Assembly: GCF_900089605.1 (NCBI RefSeq)
Contig: NZ_LT594324.1
Location: 2,790,001 to 2,854,000, forward strand
Origin: Micromonospora narathiwatensis
Lineage (GTDB): Bacteria > Actinomycetota > Actinomycetes > Mycobacteriales > Micromonosporaceae
DNA: 64,000 nt
Direction of reading: 5' to 3'
Shown piece by piece: positions 17,705 through 30,100 of the stretch (within the stretch, counting starts at the first letter, position 1; each line of letters opens with the position of its first letter). A program made the translations under genes and the position numbers. A model generated the notes under the pieces. The model was not told the DNA's origin, searched no databases, and saw nothing but the letters and a program-made list of their open reading frames with translations.

Positions 17705-17878
17705 CGCCGTCCTCCCTCCAGAACTGGGCAACGGTACCGCCGACGTGGATCATGCCGGGGGCGGGTGGCGCCGGGGGCGGGGTGTGGAGTCACATTTTTC
17801 GATCGACTTCCCACGACGCGGCACCGGCACTCCCGCGGCGCGCCGCCGGCAAGTACTCTCCCCGCGGAGAGGAACGCA

Positions 17879-19102
17879 ATGATCAGTCGTCGAAAGTTGA
17901 TCGCCACCGGTCTCGGCGTCACGGCCGGCCTGGTGACGGCAGGTTGCAACCAGAAGACCTCGTCCGGCGCCGCGTGGTCGCAGGCGGACCCGGACCCGTC
18001 GGCGACGAGCTCGCCGGTGGACGAGGCGCGGGTGACCGTCACGCCGGCTGCCGACGCCACGAAGGTGTCGCCGCTCGATCCGGTCGTCGTGGCGGCCGAG
18101 AGCGGCACGCTCAAGCACGTCTCGGTGGCGACGGGCGGCAAGACCGTCGCCGGCAAGCTGGACGACGATCAGACCTGGCGATCGACCGGCAAGCTGGCCT
18201 ACGGCAAGACCTACACGGTCACCGTGTCGGTGGCCGACTCCGCCGGCACGCTGACCGAGCACACGAGCAGCTTCAGCACGGTGAAGCCGTCCGGGGTCGC
18301 TTCGGTCACGTTCCAGGCAAGCGCGCTGGCCGCGCTCCGGACGGGCGGTACGTACGGGGTCGGTCAGCCGGTCATGGTGAACTTCAGCAAGCCCGTCAAG
18401 AACCGCGCCGAGGCCGAGAAGGCGATGGTGGTGGAGACCACCCCGGCCGTCGAGGGGCGGTGGCGCTGGATCGACGGGCAGAACGCGCACTGGCGGCCGG
18501 AGAAGTACTGGGCCTCCGGCACGAAGATCTCGGTGCAGATCAACCTCTTCGGCGTGGACCTCGGCAAGGGGGTGTACGGCGGCTCCAACGCGAGCACGAA
18601 CTTCACCATCGGCCCGTCCCGCATCGCCATCGCGGACGCCGGCACCCACCGGATGAAGGTCTACATCGACGGCAAGATGGTGCGCGACGTCCCGATCAGC
18701 ATGGGCAAGGGCGGCACCACCAAGGGCGCGAACGGTGAGGTCATCAGCTACTGGACGCGCTCCGGCCCGCACGTGGTGATGACCCGCGAGCCGTCGCACC
18801 GGATGACCTCGGCCAGCTACGGGATCGTCGACCCCAAGAACCCCAACTACTACGACGAGGTCATCCAGCTCTGCCTGCGGATCTCGTACTCGGGCGAGTT
18901 CGTCCACCTGGCGGACTGGAACATCGGTGCACAGGGCAACCGGAACACCTCGCACGGCTGCATCAACGTCGGCCCGGCCGACGCCCGGTGGTTCTACGAC
19001 ACGTTCCGGCTCGGTGACGTGGTCGACGTACGCAACACCCCGCGACCGATGACGCTCACCGACGGGGTGGGTGACTGGACCATTCCGTGGGACAAGTGGT
19101 GA
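17879..19102 (+). CDS. L,D-transpeptidase lipoprotein (YkuD family with Ig-like domains)
   Basis: 407 residues. The N-terminal signal ends in a lipobox (VTAGC), so it should be a lipoprotein on the outer face of the membrane. Two Ig-like domains (~50-250) precede a YkuD catalytic domain (~255-380) with the hallmark SHGCINVGPADA; the nucleophile is Cys361. This family makes 3-3 cross-links in peptidoglycan, using meso-DAP stems. The layout matches mycobacterial LdtMt2-type and actinomycete paralogues. Start ATG 17879 behind GAGAGGA. The gene is single, converges with the lipoprotein gene at 19147, and shares a strong hairpin with it. It is likely a housekeeping cell-wall gene rather than part of either cluster. 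Confidence 0.95.
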   Translation: MISRRKLIATGLGVTAGLVTAGCNQKTSSGAAWSQADPDPSATSSPVDEARVTVTPAADATKVSPLDPVVVAAESGTLKHVSVATGGKTVAGKLDDDQTWRSTGKLAYGKTYTVTVSVADSAGTLTEHTSSFSTVKPSGVASVTFQASALAALRTGGTYGVGQPVMVNFSKPVKNRAEAEKAMVVETTPAVEGRWRWIDGQNAHWRPEKYWASGTKISVQINLFGVDLGKGVYGGSNASTNFTIGPSRIAIADAGTHRMKVYIDGKMVRDVPISMGKGGTTKGANGEVISYWTRSGPHVVMTREPSHRMTSASYGIVDPKNPNYYDEVIQLCLRISYSGEFVHLADWNIGAQGNRNTSHGCINVGPADARWFYDTFRLGDVVDVRNTPRPMTLTDGVGDWTIPWDKW

Positions 19103-19114
19103 CCCCGGGCGACG

Positions 19115-19140
19115 CCCCGCCCCGGTGAGCCGGGGCGGGG
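19115..19140. terminator. Bidirectional hairpin terminator
   Basis: Perfect 11-bp arms CCCCGCCCCGG and CCGGGGCGGGG around the loop TGAG. It sits between the convergent L,D-transpeptidase and lipoprotein genes. Confidence 0.8.
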
Positions 19141-19146
19141 TGCGGC

Positions 19147-20634
19147 TCAGTCGGCCAGTTCGACCAGCGGGAACGCCCGGTGCCGCCGGGGCGGGACGAG
19201 GAAGTTCTGCCGGCGGGTACAGGTCAGGAAGCGTTCCAGGCCGTTGTCCTGTTCGGCCACCCGGTGCTTGCGGGCCAGGTCCACGGCCGCCTGGCTGTGC
19301 CGCATCCGGGCGAAGAAATCGGCGGTCGGCACGAACACGCTGAAGTGCAGCTTCGGCTGACTGCTGCCGTCCGGCACGTCCAGGACGTCGAAGCCGGGGC
19401 CGTCGATGCGCAGGTGCATCGGGGTGCCGTCCGGCGCCCGGGAGCTGCGCTGGAGCGTGGACAGGTGACCCATCCGGCGCTCGCCCCGGGGCAGGCCGAT
19501 GCCCTGGGCGGTCCGCTCGGCGTACCCGGGGCCGCGGTTCTCCGCCGGCAGGAACGACGGCCCGCCGCCGTCGGTGAGCTGGTCGGGGTTGCCGGGGTGC
19601 ACCGCCGGGGCGTGGAACATGTACTGCACCCGTTTGGTGAAGTTGCCGTTGTCGCTCGGCGGGGTGTCCGGCGAAGCCATGTCATAGAACTGGAGCATGT
19701 CGAGGATGACGTGTGACAGGTGCTGGATGCTGCCGTTGTCCAGGTAGTCGCCCGCCTCGGCGGTGGTCAGCCGGGCCGACGGGTGGCCGGCGAAGGTGCA
19801 GATCGCCGGCGGGCCGGAGGCGTTGGACTGCTGGTCGGAGAAGCCCATCCACATCGGCGAGTCGCGTTGGATGAACCGGGCGTACGGCAGCCGGTTCTGC
19901 TCGGCCACCGAACGGGGCAGTCCGACCTGGGTGAACATGTGCCGGCTGGAGGTGACGGTGAGCAGCCCGGCGAAGGCCGGCGAGGGCGTCGGCCGGGCGG
20001 CCAGGGTGCCGCTGCCGTCGAACCAGGCCAGCACGTCCTGGATGACCGTCGCCCGGTCGCTGCGGAAGGTGAACAGCAGGTCGTTCTGCTCGATCCGCAC
20101 CGGGACGGTGAAGCGCTGCTTGGTGACCCCGGGGTTGTCCGGGTGGACGTCGGTCGGCGCGGGTGCCGCCTCCTCGAGCACGGACCGGGACGGGTCCGCG
20201 AGCAGCCGCGGCAGGTGCGCGCTCACCAGGTCACCGGTGAGGCCGCCCGGCAGCCGTCGGAAGTACGGCAACCCGTACGAGACGAACGTCATCAGGCCGG
20301 CCGCGCCGAACGGGTACCGCGACTCCAGCGCGGCGAGCACCCGGGCCAGTTCCCGCTGGTCGTCCGGACCGGGGCTGCGGGACAGCGCGGCGGTGAGGTA
20401 GACGGTGTGCACCGGCGGCATGACGAACGGGCCGCCGGTGGGCGAGGACTGCTCGGGCGCGCTGAACCGGGCGACGTCGAACTGGATGTCGGGCAGGCCC
20501 GCCGCCGGGTGGGGCGCGGCGGGACGCTGCGGCGTGCGGGCGCCGGTGGAGCAGGCGGCGAGGGCGGACGCGGCCATCGCCAGCGCGCCGCCGGCCAGCA
20601 CCGTCCGGCGGCGGACCCGGGACTCGTCGACCAT
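19147..20634 (-). CDS. Tat-exported lipoprotein of unknown function
   Basis: 495 residues. It starts with a twin-arginine signal (RVRRRTVLAGG) ending in a lipobox (ALAAC), so it is probably folded in the cytoplasm, exported by Tat and lipid-anchored. The body has no motif I can name with confidence. A GFSDQQSN stretch recalls the GFxDGxxN signature of DyP-type peroxidases but lacks the diagnostic Gly, and a FLTCTRRQNFLVPPRRHR stretch near the C-terminus looks family-specific. It begins three bases after the stop of the immunity-like gene, so it is likely co-transcribed with the RHS toxin and immunity genes. It could be a secreted oxidase/peroxidase relative, or an accessory of the toxin system. 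Function unassigned. Confidence 0.7.
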   Translation of the reverse strand: MVDESRVRRRTVLAGGALAMAASALAACSTGARTPQRPAAPHPAAGLPDIQFDVARFSAPEQSSPTGGPFVMPPVHTVYLTAALSRSPGPDDQRELARVLAALESRYPFGAAGLMTFVSYGLPYFRRLPGGLTGDLVSAHLPRLLADPSRSVLEEAAPAPTDVHPDNPGVTKQRFTVPVRIEQNDLLFTFRSDRATVIQDVLAWFDGSGTLAARPTPSPAFAGLLTVTSSRHMFTQVGLPRSVAEQNRLPYARFIQRDSPMWMGFSDQQSNASGPPAICTFAGHPSARLTTAEAGDYLDNGSIQHLSHVILDMLQFYDMASPDTPPSDNGNFTKRVQYMFHAPAVHPGNPDQLTDGGGPSFLPAENRGPGYAERTAQGIGLPRGERRMGHLSTLQRSSRAPDGTPMHLRIDGPGFDVLDVPDGSSQPKLHFSVFVPTADFFARMRHSQAAVDLARKHRVAEQDNGLERFLTCTRRQNFLVPPRRHRAFPLVELAD

Positions 20635-20637
20635 GCG

Positions 20638-21081
20638 TCAGCGGGACCGGTCGAGCGCGGCGCGCAGGGCCTCGCCCAGCTCCGCGTCGCCCGGGTCGGT
20701 CAGCCGCACCGCGTGCTCGGTGAGCCCGACGAAGCCCTCCCGGGCGCCGCCGTTACGGGTCGGGCTCACCACCACCGTGCCGGCGTCCTGCTCGACGTCC
20801 ACGTGCCGGGTGCCCTTGGCGTAGGTGGCCCAGGTACGCAGACCGAGCGCGTCGAGGACGGGCGCGAACGGCGACGGGCCGTCCCGCAGGGCGGGGGTGG
20901 GGACGCCGGCGCGCGAGGCGCCGAGCATCCGGCGTACGGCGGCGCCCAGTTCGCGGGCGTCGGCGGGCTCGTCGAGGACCTGAAACGTGCCGTTGGCGAT
21001 CCACATGCCGTCGGCGGTCAGCGACGAGGAGTGCGCGACGTAGCGGCCTCTGCGCAGGTCGAGCGCGGCGAGTCTGGTCAT
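20638..21081 (-). CDS. CdiI-like immunity protein for the adjacent RHS toxin
   Basis: 147 residues, no signal peptide, so cytoplasmic. Features seen: a DGMWIANGTF segment near residue 25, an ASRAGVPTP segment, a LRTWATYAKG segment near residue 80, and a C-terminal VVSPTRN....GFVGL stretch. From memory these match the contact-dependent growth inhibition immunity family that partners the CdiA-CT restriction-endonuclease-like toxin. Position agrees: the start is 58 bp downstream of the stop of the RHS gene, which ends in exactly that toxin type. Its role would be to bind and block the nuclease in producer and sibling cells. Homology is by recall, not by search; the pairing is strongly supported by gene order. 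Confidence 0.75.
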   Translation of the reverse strand: MTRLAALDLRRGRYVAHSSSLTADGMWIANGTFQVLDEPADARELGAAVRRMLGASRAGVPTPALRDGPSPFAPVLDALGLRTWATYAKGTRHVDVEQDAGTVVVSPTRNGGAREGFVGLTEHAVRLTDPGDAELGEALRAALDRSR

Positions 21082-21139
21082 GAGGGTCCTCGATGGGGAG
21101 GGGGACGCCCCAGGATAACCGTGGGACGTCCCCGCCGGT

Positions 21140-24100
21140 CTATCTCATCGTGATGACGCGGACGGTGACCCCCTTGCTCGCGCCGTACTGGACGATCTGG
21201 TTGAGGACGTTCTGCTGGGCGGCGGTAGCCGTCCCTCGGGGAATCGCGATCTCCAGTTCCCGGGCGGCGACCTGGCCGGGTCTGATGGTGACCCCGTCCC
21301 AGGTGACCGCGTTGTTCTTGGCGAACCCGGCGGCCTTGTCCACGTAGCCGGTCAGCCGGCTGCTGAGCTGGCTGGCACTCTGATACGTCTTCGCGGTCAG
21401 GTCGACGCTCTTGATGCTGGTGGCGGTGCCGTTGGCGAACCGGTCGATGGTCGGGAAGCTGCGTGGCAGGTTGCCGCCGAGCTTCGCCTCGATGGCCAGG
21501 CCACGCTCGAACTGGTTGAGCTTCCAGACCGAACTGCCGCCCTTGAGGGCCGCCCCGAGGCCGCCGCTGAGGGCGCCCAGCGCGCCGCCGATGGCGAAGT
21601 CCTTGAGGGCGTCGCCCATGGTGTACTTGCGCCCGGTCAGCGCCGCGATTCCGGCGCCGATGCCGACCGAGGAGGCGCCACCGATCAGCGCCCCGATCAG
21701 GATCGGCACGCAGATCGGGCAGTCGCCGTTGGGGTCGGAGAGGTTGACCGGGTCGTTGAGGGCGTAGCTGTAGAGGTTGGCGCTGCCGCCGCCGAAGCCG
21801 GCCGGGTCCTGGCTGAGGAAGCGGCCCGTCTCCGGGCTGTACCAGCGGGCCCGGTGGTAGGACAGCCCGGTGTCGGGGTCGCGCTCGCGGCCGGTGAACT
21901 GCTGGGTGTTGCCGCTGGCCGCGCCGCTGGCGGTGGCCACACCGAACGGGTCGTACCGGTATTCGGTGGTCAGGGTGCCGGCGGAGTCGGCGAGACCGAG
22001 GACGCTGCCGAGCGCGTCGGTGACCGGCACCCGGGCGCCGGCGGCGTCGGTGCGGACCAGGGTCTGGTCGAGCCCGGCGGTGAGCCGGTCGACGGCGGTC
22101 GCGCCGGTCGACTCCCGGACCAGGTTCGGGCCGTCGTAGAGGTTGTTGGTGGTGGTGCCGGCGGCGGTCCGGTCGGCCAGCCGCCCGGCGGCGTCGTAGC
22201 CGTAGGAGACGGCCAGGCCGGGGCCGGTGACTCCGGTCAGCTCGCCCCGGGCGTTCCAGGCGTAGCCGAGGATCCCGTCACCGGTCAGGTTGCCCTCGTC
22301 GTCGTAGCTGAACGTCCGGTCGCCCCGGCTGGTCAGCCGGTTCGCGGCGTCGAAGCTGGCCGGCGGTCCGGTGCCGGGAACGGTGACGTTGGCGAGGCTG
22401 CCGGTGAGGCCGAGCACCCGGCCGGCGCCGTCGTACGAGTACGCGAGGTGGCCGATCGGCACGCCGCCGGTGCTCTCGTACGACATCCCGGTGAGCTGCG
22501 ACGCCGTGTCGTACGCGTACCGGGTGACCACGCCGGCCTGCTCGACGCGGTCGGTGCGGCCCGCGCCGTCCCGGTGCCAGGTGGCGGTGGTCCCGCCCTG
22601 GGTGATCTGCTCGATCAGGCCGGTCGGGTCGTAGTGGTAGGAGATCGCCGGCTGCCCGGGCACGGTCATCCCGGAGCGGCGGCCGGCGGCGTCGTAGGAG
22701 TAGCCGACGGTGCCGGCCGGGCTGGCCACGCTGACCACCTGGTCGAGGTCGTTCCAGCCGAGGGTGAGCAGCCCGCCGGCCGAGTCGTCGATGGTGGTGA
22801 GGCGGTCCAGCGTGTCGTAGCCGAACCGCTTGGTGCTCTCGTAGCCGCCGCCGGTGGTCGCGCCGTAGCCGACGAAGGTGGTGCGGCCCAGCGCGTCGTA
22901 CTCGGTGACGGTCCGTTGCCCGCGCCGGTCGGTGGCGGAGACGACCCGGCCGAGCACGTCGTACGTCTGCCGGGCCTGCTTGCCGAGCGGGTCGGTGACG
23001 GTGGTCGGGCGGTCGGAGTTGTCGTAGGCGATGTTGGTGCTGTTGCCCCGGGCGTCGGTGACCTTCGTCAGGTTGCCGTTGCCGTCGTACTCGTAGCTGG
23101 TGCCGCGGCCGAGGCCGTCGGTGCTGGTGACGATCTGGTTGTCCGGGTCGTAGCGGACGTGTTCCTGGACCCCGGTCGGGTCGGTGACGGCGACCGGTCG
23201 GCCGACGGCGTCGACGAAGGTGCGGGTGGTGCGGCCCAGCGGGTCGGTCACCGCGACGAGGTCGCCGTGCTCGTACGTGTAGTGGGTGGTGTTGCCGAGC
23301 GGGTCGGTGAACGCGGTGACCTGGCCGGCGGCGTTGTACGCGTACCGGCGGGTGCGTCCGGCGGCGTCGGTGGCCGCGGTGAGGTTGCCGTGGTCGTCGT
23401 ACGTTGTGCGGGTGGTGCGGCCCTGGTCGTCGGTGACCGAGGTGACCTGCCGGTACGGCCCGCCGGAGGTGACCGTGGCGGACTGGGCGGCGGCGGTGCC
23501 GGCGAGGGTGGTGAGCGAGGTGAGCTGCCCGTCCGTGTCGTAGTCCAGGGCGGTCCGCCGCCCGTACGGGTCGACCAGCGCGGTGGGCAGGTGGGTGACC
23601 GGGTCCCGTTCGGTGGTGGCGGTCCGGGCCTGGGCGGTGCCGGCGGCGGTGGTCTCGGCGACCACCCGCCGGTTCGCGTCGAAACTGGTCTCCCGGACCT
23701 GGCCGTCCGGCTCGGTGACCGCCGTCTTCACCACCCGGCCGCCCGCGTCGGTGGTGTACGCGAACCGGTAGGTGACACCGTCGGGCATGGTCTGGGTGGC
23801 CACCCGCCCGGCCGCGTCGTAGCTGTTGGCGAGGTAGGTGACGCCTCGGGCGTCGGTGACGGTGGTCATCCGGTTGGCGGTGTCGTACGTGTACGTGGTG
23901 GTGCGCCCGCCCGGCGAGGTGACCGTGGTGAGCCGGCCGGCGGTGTCGTAGCCGTACTGCACGGTGCGGCCGGCGTTGTCCTGGGCCCGGGTGACCCGGC
24001 CGCTGGTGTAGGAGAGCTTGATCCAGCGGCCGTTGGGCGAGGTGATCTGGGTGATGTCGCCGGACTGCCCGCCACTGGACCGGGTGAGGGTGATCTGGTT

Positions 24101-27100
24101 GCCGTGCCGGTCCCGGACGGACTGCAGCGGCGTGTTCTCGCCGAAGACGTAGGTCATCCCGTCGGTGCGGACCAGGTCCCAGCCGTTGCCGTTCCAGGTC
24201 ATCACGGCGTCCCGGAACGGCCCGGTGGTGTCGACGGCCTTGAAGACCGCGTCGGTCCAGCCGGTGCCGGGGCTGATCCGGTCCATGTGGACCTTGCCGC
24301 TGTCCGGGAAGACCAGGTCGGCCTCGCTGTACTGCCGCTCGGAGTAGATGAAGATGCCGTAGGTGAAGTTGGCGCCGATGCCGAACTCGCGGGTCTGGGT
24401 GTCGTTCTGCCGGTAGGTGCGGGTGATGGCGATCGGCAGGACGTCGTTGACCACCAGGTCGGTGTGCTCGTCGACGAAGAGGCCGCTGGCCAGATCGACG
24501 GGGTCGCCGCCGGAGTCGCCGTCCTCGCCGGGGCCGCTGCCGGCGGGCCGCTTGCCGCTGCCGTTGAACATCGCCCCGGTGAACTCCCAGACCCGCACGT
24601 CCGGGTCGGGCACGATCTGCCGTCCGTCTGGGGTGACGGTGCCGTGGCCGTAGATGTACCAGCCGGCCTCCGCGCCGGTCACCGCGCAGACCGAGGGCGC
24701 CTTCGCCGCCTTCCCCGGCTTCTTCGGGTACGACTTCACGGGCGCCTTGGTGCACGGCACACGGCCCGGGTCGTAGTCCCAGAAGTCGAGCCGGCTGCCC
24801 GGCGCCAGGCCCTGGGTGTTCGGGTAGATGATCTGCGCGCCCTCGGGCAGGATCACCGAGCCGCCGGGCTGGACGGTGAAGTAGACCGGCGTACGCACGC
24901 CGGCCGGGAGCGGGAACGGCGGCTGGTCCACCGGGAGCGCGGTGATGGACAGCTCGGTGACCGGCTTGCCGGCCCGGTCGCGGATCACCGCGCCCTTGGG
25001 CAGCCGCACCTCGAAGCCGGGGATCGCCGGGGTGGTGATGACGGTCTGCTTCCGGGTGGGCGACGGGAAGCGGACGCTGTGGTCGGTGTCGAGCCGGGTC
25101 ATCCAGATCGGGTACGACAGCTCGACCGTCTCCCCCGCCCGCAGGTCCACGCCGGTCTCGAAGCGGCCGAAGGCGCGACCCGGGCTGCTGGCCGTCGCGC
25201 CGTCGATGACCAGGACGTGGTGCCCGGCGGTGAGCCCGGTGAGCAGGAACCGGCCGCTGGCGTCGGTGCGCGTGCTGCGCCGGCCGACCGAGAGGGTGAC
25301 GTCGGCCAGCGGCCCGCCGTTGAGCAGCAGGGCCTGACCGGCCAGCGCGGTCACTCCCGCGTCGGCGCGCAGCGCCGGCTGGAGGTGGCCGTACGCCCCG
25401 GTGCGGTGGCTCGCCCAGTCCTCGCCGGCGAGGTTGAACCGGTCCGGCGTCCAGGTCTCGGTCACGTCGCCGGCGGCCCGGGCGGCGCTCGTGGCCGACG
25501 TGGTCCGCGCGTCGGCGCTCTTCGCGTCGGAGGTCCTGCCTGTCGGCGCGGCGAGGCCGGCGGGCAGCCGGACCTCCCCGGTCAGCGTCCCGACGGTGGT
25601 GGACGACGGGTCGACGAAGACGCTGTACGTGCCGGTGACCGGCAGGGTGACCGAGGTGAAGGTGCAGGTGTCGCCGCAGTAGGTGCTGCTGCCGAGGTTC
25701 GACCCGTCCGGCTTCCGGATGACCGCCGTGGCGTTGTAGCGGCCGTACGTGCCGGCGCTCATCACGACGGTGACCACCTGGCCGGCGGTGCCGGGGAAGG
25801 TGAACGCCGCGTTCTGGCCGGGCACGGTGGTGGTCAGGGTGACCGCCGGGCCGCCGGGGGTGGTGGCGGCGGTGGCGTCGGCGGGCACGTCGTACACCTG
25901 GAGGGTGACCGTGCCGGTGTACATCCCGTCCGGGTTCAACAGGATCGTGTACGTCCCGCTCACCGGCAGGGTCGTGACGTCGAAGAAGCACGTCGCCCCG
26001 CAGTAGGCGCTGCCGCCGAGGTTCGACCCGTCCGGCTTGCGGATCACCGCCGTGGCGTTGTACGTCCCGTACGTGCCGCCGCTGCCCTGCACCGAGATCC
26101 GCTGACCGGCCGTGCCGGCGAACGACAGCACCGCGTTCTGGCCGGGATCGGTGGTGGTGAGGGTGACCGGGGCGCCGCCGACGGTGGCGGTCGCGGCGGC
26201 GTCGGCCGGCACGTCGTAGAGCCGGAGGGTGACCGCGCCGGTGTACATCCCGTCCGGGTTCAACAGGATCGTGTACGTGCCGCTCACCGGCAGCGTGGTC
26301 ACGTCGAAGAAGCACGTCGCCCCGCAGTACGCGCTGCCGGTCAGGTTCGACCCGTCCGGCTTGCGCACGATCGCCGTCGCGTTGTACGTCCCGTACGTGC
26401 CACCGCTCCCCTGCACCACGATCCGCTGACCCGCCGTGCCGGCGAACGACAGCACCGCGTTCTGGCCGGGATCGGTGGTGGTGAGCGGCACGCCCGGGCC
26501 GCCGATCGTCGCGCTCGCCGCCACGTCGGCGGGCACGTCGTAGACCCGCAGGGTCACCGCGCCGGTGTAGGCCGCGTCGGGGTTCAGCAGGATGGTGTAC
26601 GTGCCGCTCACCGGCAGCGTGGTCACGTCGAAGAAGCACGTCGCCCCGCAGTACGTGCTGCCGGTCAGGTTCGACCCGTCCGGCTTGCGCACGATCGCCG
26701 TCGCGTTGTACGTCCCGTACGTGCCACCGCTCCCCTGCACCACGATCCGCTGACCCGCCGTGCCGGCGAACGACAGCACCGCGTTCTGCCCGGGGACGGT
26801 GGTGGTCAGGGTGACGGCGGCCCCGCCGGGGGTGGTGCTGGCGGTGGCGTCCGGCGGCACGTCGTAGACCCGGACGGTGAGCGCGCCGGTGTAGCTGCCG
26901 GCCGGGGTGAGCAGCAGGCTGTATGTGCCGTCGACCGGCAGGACGGTGGTGTCGAAGATGCAGGAGCCGCCGCAGTACGTGCTGCCGATCAGATTGGACC
27001 CGTCCGGTTTACGCACCACCGCCGTCGCGTTGTACGTGCCGTACGTGCCGCCGGTGCCCTGGATCAGGATGCGCTGGCCGGCGGTGCCGGGGAACGACAC

Positions 27101-30100
27101 CACACCCTTCTGCCCGGGGACGGTGGTGGTGACGGTGACCGGGTCGCCGCCCGGGGTGGTGCTCACGGTGGCGTCCGGTGGCACGTCGAACACCTGGACG
27201 GTCAGGCTGCCGACGGCCGCCGCGACCGGGTCGACCAGCACCGTGTAGGTGCCGGCGGCGGCGAGCGACACCGAGCTGAACGAGCAGCTCGTGGCGCAGG
27301 ACGAGGTGCTGGTGACCGTGCTGCCGTTGGGGGCGCGCAGCGCCACGGTCACGCTGCCGCCGCCGAACGCGCCGGCGGAGAGGTTGACGGTGACGACCTG
27401 CCCGGCGGTCGCCGGGAACGACACGACGGCGTTCTGCCCCGGCACGGTGGTGGTCACGGTGACGGCGGCCCCGCCGGGCGTCGTGCTGGCCGTACGGTCG
27501 GCGGGCACGTCGTACACCCGGACGGTGAGCGCGCCGACGGCGCTCGCCCGGCCGTCGACCAGCACGGTGTACGTGCCGTCGGCCGGCAGGGTGGTGACGT
27601 CCAGGAAGCACGACGTGCCGCAGGACGAGTTCGACACGATCGACGTGCCGTCCGGCCGGCGCAACGTCACCGTCGCCTCCGACGACCCGAACGTACCGCC
27701 GGAGAGCTGCACCGCCACCCGCTGACCGGCGGTGGCGGGGAACGACACCAGCGCGTTCTGCCCCGGCACCGTGGTCGTCACCGTCACCGCCGCGCCGCCG
27801 GCGGTGGCGGCGGCCGTGGCGTCGGCCGGCACGTCGTGCACCTTCGCGGTGATGCTGCCGACGACCGTGCCCTTCGGGGCGACGAGCACGGTGTACGTGC
27901 CGGCCGTGGACAGCGCGGTGACGTCCAGGAAGCACGACGTGCCGCAGGACGAGTTGGAGACGATCGACGTGCCGTCCGGCCGGCGCAACGTCACCGTCGC
28001 CTCCGACGACCCGAACGTACCGCCGGAGAGCTGCACCGCCACCCGCTGACCGGCGGTGGCGGGGAACGACACCACGCCCTTCTGCCCCGGCACCGTGGTG
28101 GTCACCGTCACGGCCGCGCCGCCGGGGGTGGTGTTGGCGACCGCGTCGTTGGGCAGGTCGTACACCCGGGCGGTGATCGCGCCGAGGGTGGTGCCGGTCG
28201 GGTTGACGAACACCGTGTACGTGCCGGTGGTCGGCAGGGTCACGGCGTTGAACGAGCAGCTCGCGCCGCAGTAGCTCTCGCTGACGATGGTGGAGCCGTC
28301 CGGGGCGCGCAGGGTGACGGAGGCGTTGTAGGTGCCGAAGGTCCCGTTGGCCAGGGTGACCGAGACGGACTGCCCGGCGGTGCCCGGGAAGGAGACGACG
28401 GCGTTCTGCCCGGGGACGGTGGTGGTCACGGTGACGGCGGCGCCGCCCGGGCTGGTGGTCGCCGAGGCGTCGGCGGGTACGTCGTGGACCTGGGCGGTCA
28501 CCTCACCGACGTAGGTGGTGTCCGGGTTGAGGAAGATCGTGTACGTGCCGTCGACCGGCAGCACCACCGTGTCGAAGAAACACGACGCCCCGCAGTACGC
28601 ACTGCCCGTCAGGTTCGACCCATCCGGCTTCCGGACCACCGCCGACGCGTTGTACGTCCCGTACGTGCCCGCACTGAACTGCACCGAGACCCGCTGCCCG
28701 GCGGTGCCGGCGAACAAGATCACGGCGTTCTGCCCGGGGGTCGTGGTGCGTACGGTGACCGCGGCGCCACCCGGGCCGGCGGTGGCCGTGGCGTCCGGCG
28801 GCACCACGTGGACCTGCGCGGTCACCTGACCGTGGTAGACGCCGTCGGGGTTGAGGAAGATCGTGTACGTGCCGTCGACCGGCAGCACCACCGTGTCGAA
28901 GAAACACGACGCCCCGCAGTACGCGCTGCCCGTCAGGTTCGACCCGTCCGGCTTGCGCACGATCGCCGACGCGTTGTACGTCCCGTACGTGCCCGCGCTG
29001 AACTGCACCGACACCCGCTGCCCGGCGGTGCCGGGGAAGGAGATCACGGCGTTCTGCCCGATCGTGGTGGCCACGGTGACCGCGGCGCCGCCGGGGTTGG
29101 CCGCCACCGTCGCGTCCGCCGGCACGTCGTACACCTGGGCGGTGACCGCCCCGACGTAGCTGGTGTCGGGGTTGACCAGGATCGTGTAGGTGCCGTCGGC
29201 CGGCAGGACGGTGCTGTCGAAGACGCAGGAGCCGCCGCAGTAGACGCTGCCGGTCAGGTTCGACCCGTCCGGCTTCCGCACGATCGCCGACGCGTTGTAG
29301 GTGCCGTAGGTCCCGGCGGTCAGGTGGACGAGGACCCGCTGGCCGGCCGTGCCGGGGAACGAGACGACGCTGTTCTGGCCGGGCACGGTGGTGGTGACGG
29401 TGACCGGGTCGCCGCCCGGGGTGGTGCTCACGGTGGCGTCCGGCGGCACGTCGTACACCTGGACGGTGATGGCGCCGGTAGCGGTGGACTGCGGGTCCAC
29501 GACGATGGTGTACGTGCCGTCGGTGGGCAGCACGGTGGTGTCGAGGAAGCAGGCGGTGCCGCAGGAGCCGTTGGAGACGATCGTGCCGCCGCCCGGCTTG
29601 CGCAGCGTGACCGCGGCGTTGTAGGTGCCGTACGTGCCGCCGCTCAGCTTGACCGAGACCCGCTGTCCGGTGCTGCCGGCGAAGGTGACGGCGGCGTTCT
29701 GCCCGGGCACGGTGGTGGTGACGGTGACCGGGTCGCCGCCCGGGGTGGTGGCCGCGGCGGCGTCGGCCGGCACCTCCCGCACGGTCGCGGAGATCGAGCC
29801 GGTGGCCGTGCTGGACGCGGCCAGCAGCAGCGTGTACGTGCCGGCGGTGCGGGCCGTCACCGTGTCGATGAAGCCGGTGGCACCGACGCAGCCGGACGAG
29901 GCCGCGGTACGCCCGAAGGGGTCGAGGAGCTTCGCGGTGGAGATGCCGCAGGAGCCGAAGGTGCCGTTCGCGAGCTGGACGCTGGCCTGCTGCCCCTCGG
30001 CCAGGTCGAACACGACCAGCGCGATGCGGCCGGCGCTGGGGATCGACACCGAACTGGTGCCGCCGATCGCGACCCGGGCGGTGTGCACCACGTCGGCGAC

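Noticed and set aside
19147..20634. Firm call of a DyP-type peroxidase
   Set aside because: The Tat signal and a GFxDxxxN stretch are suggestive, but the diagnostic GxxDG and surrounding heme-site residues could not be identified.
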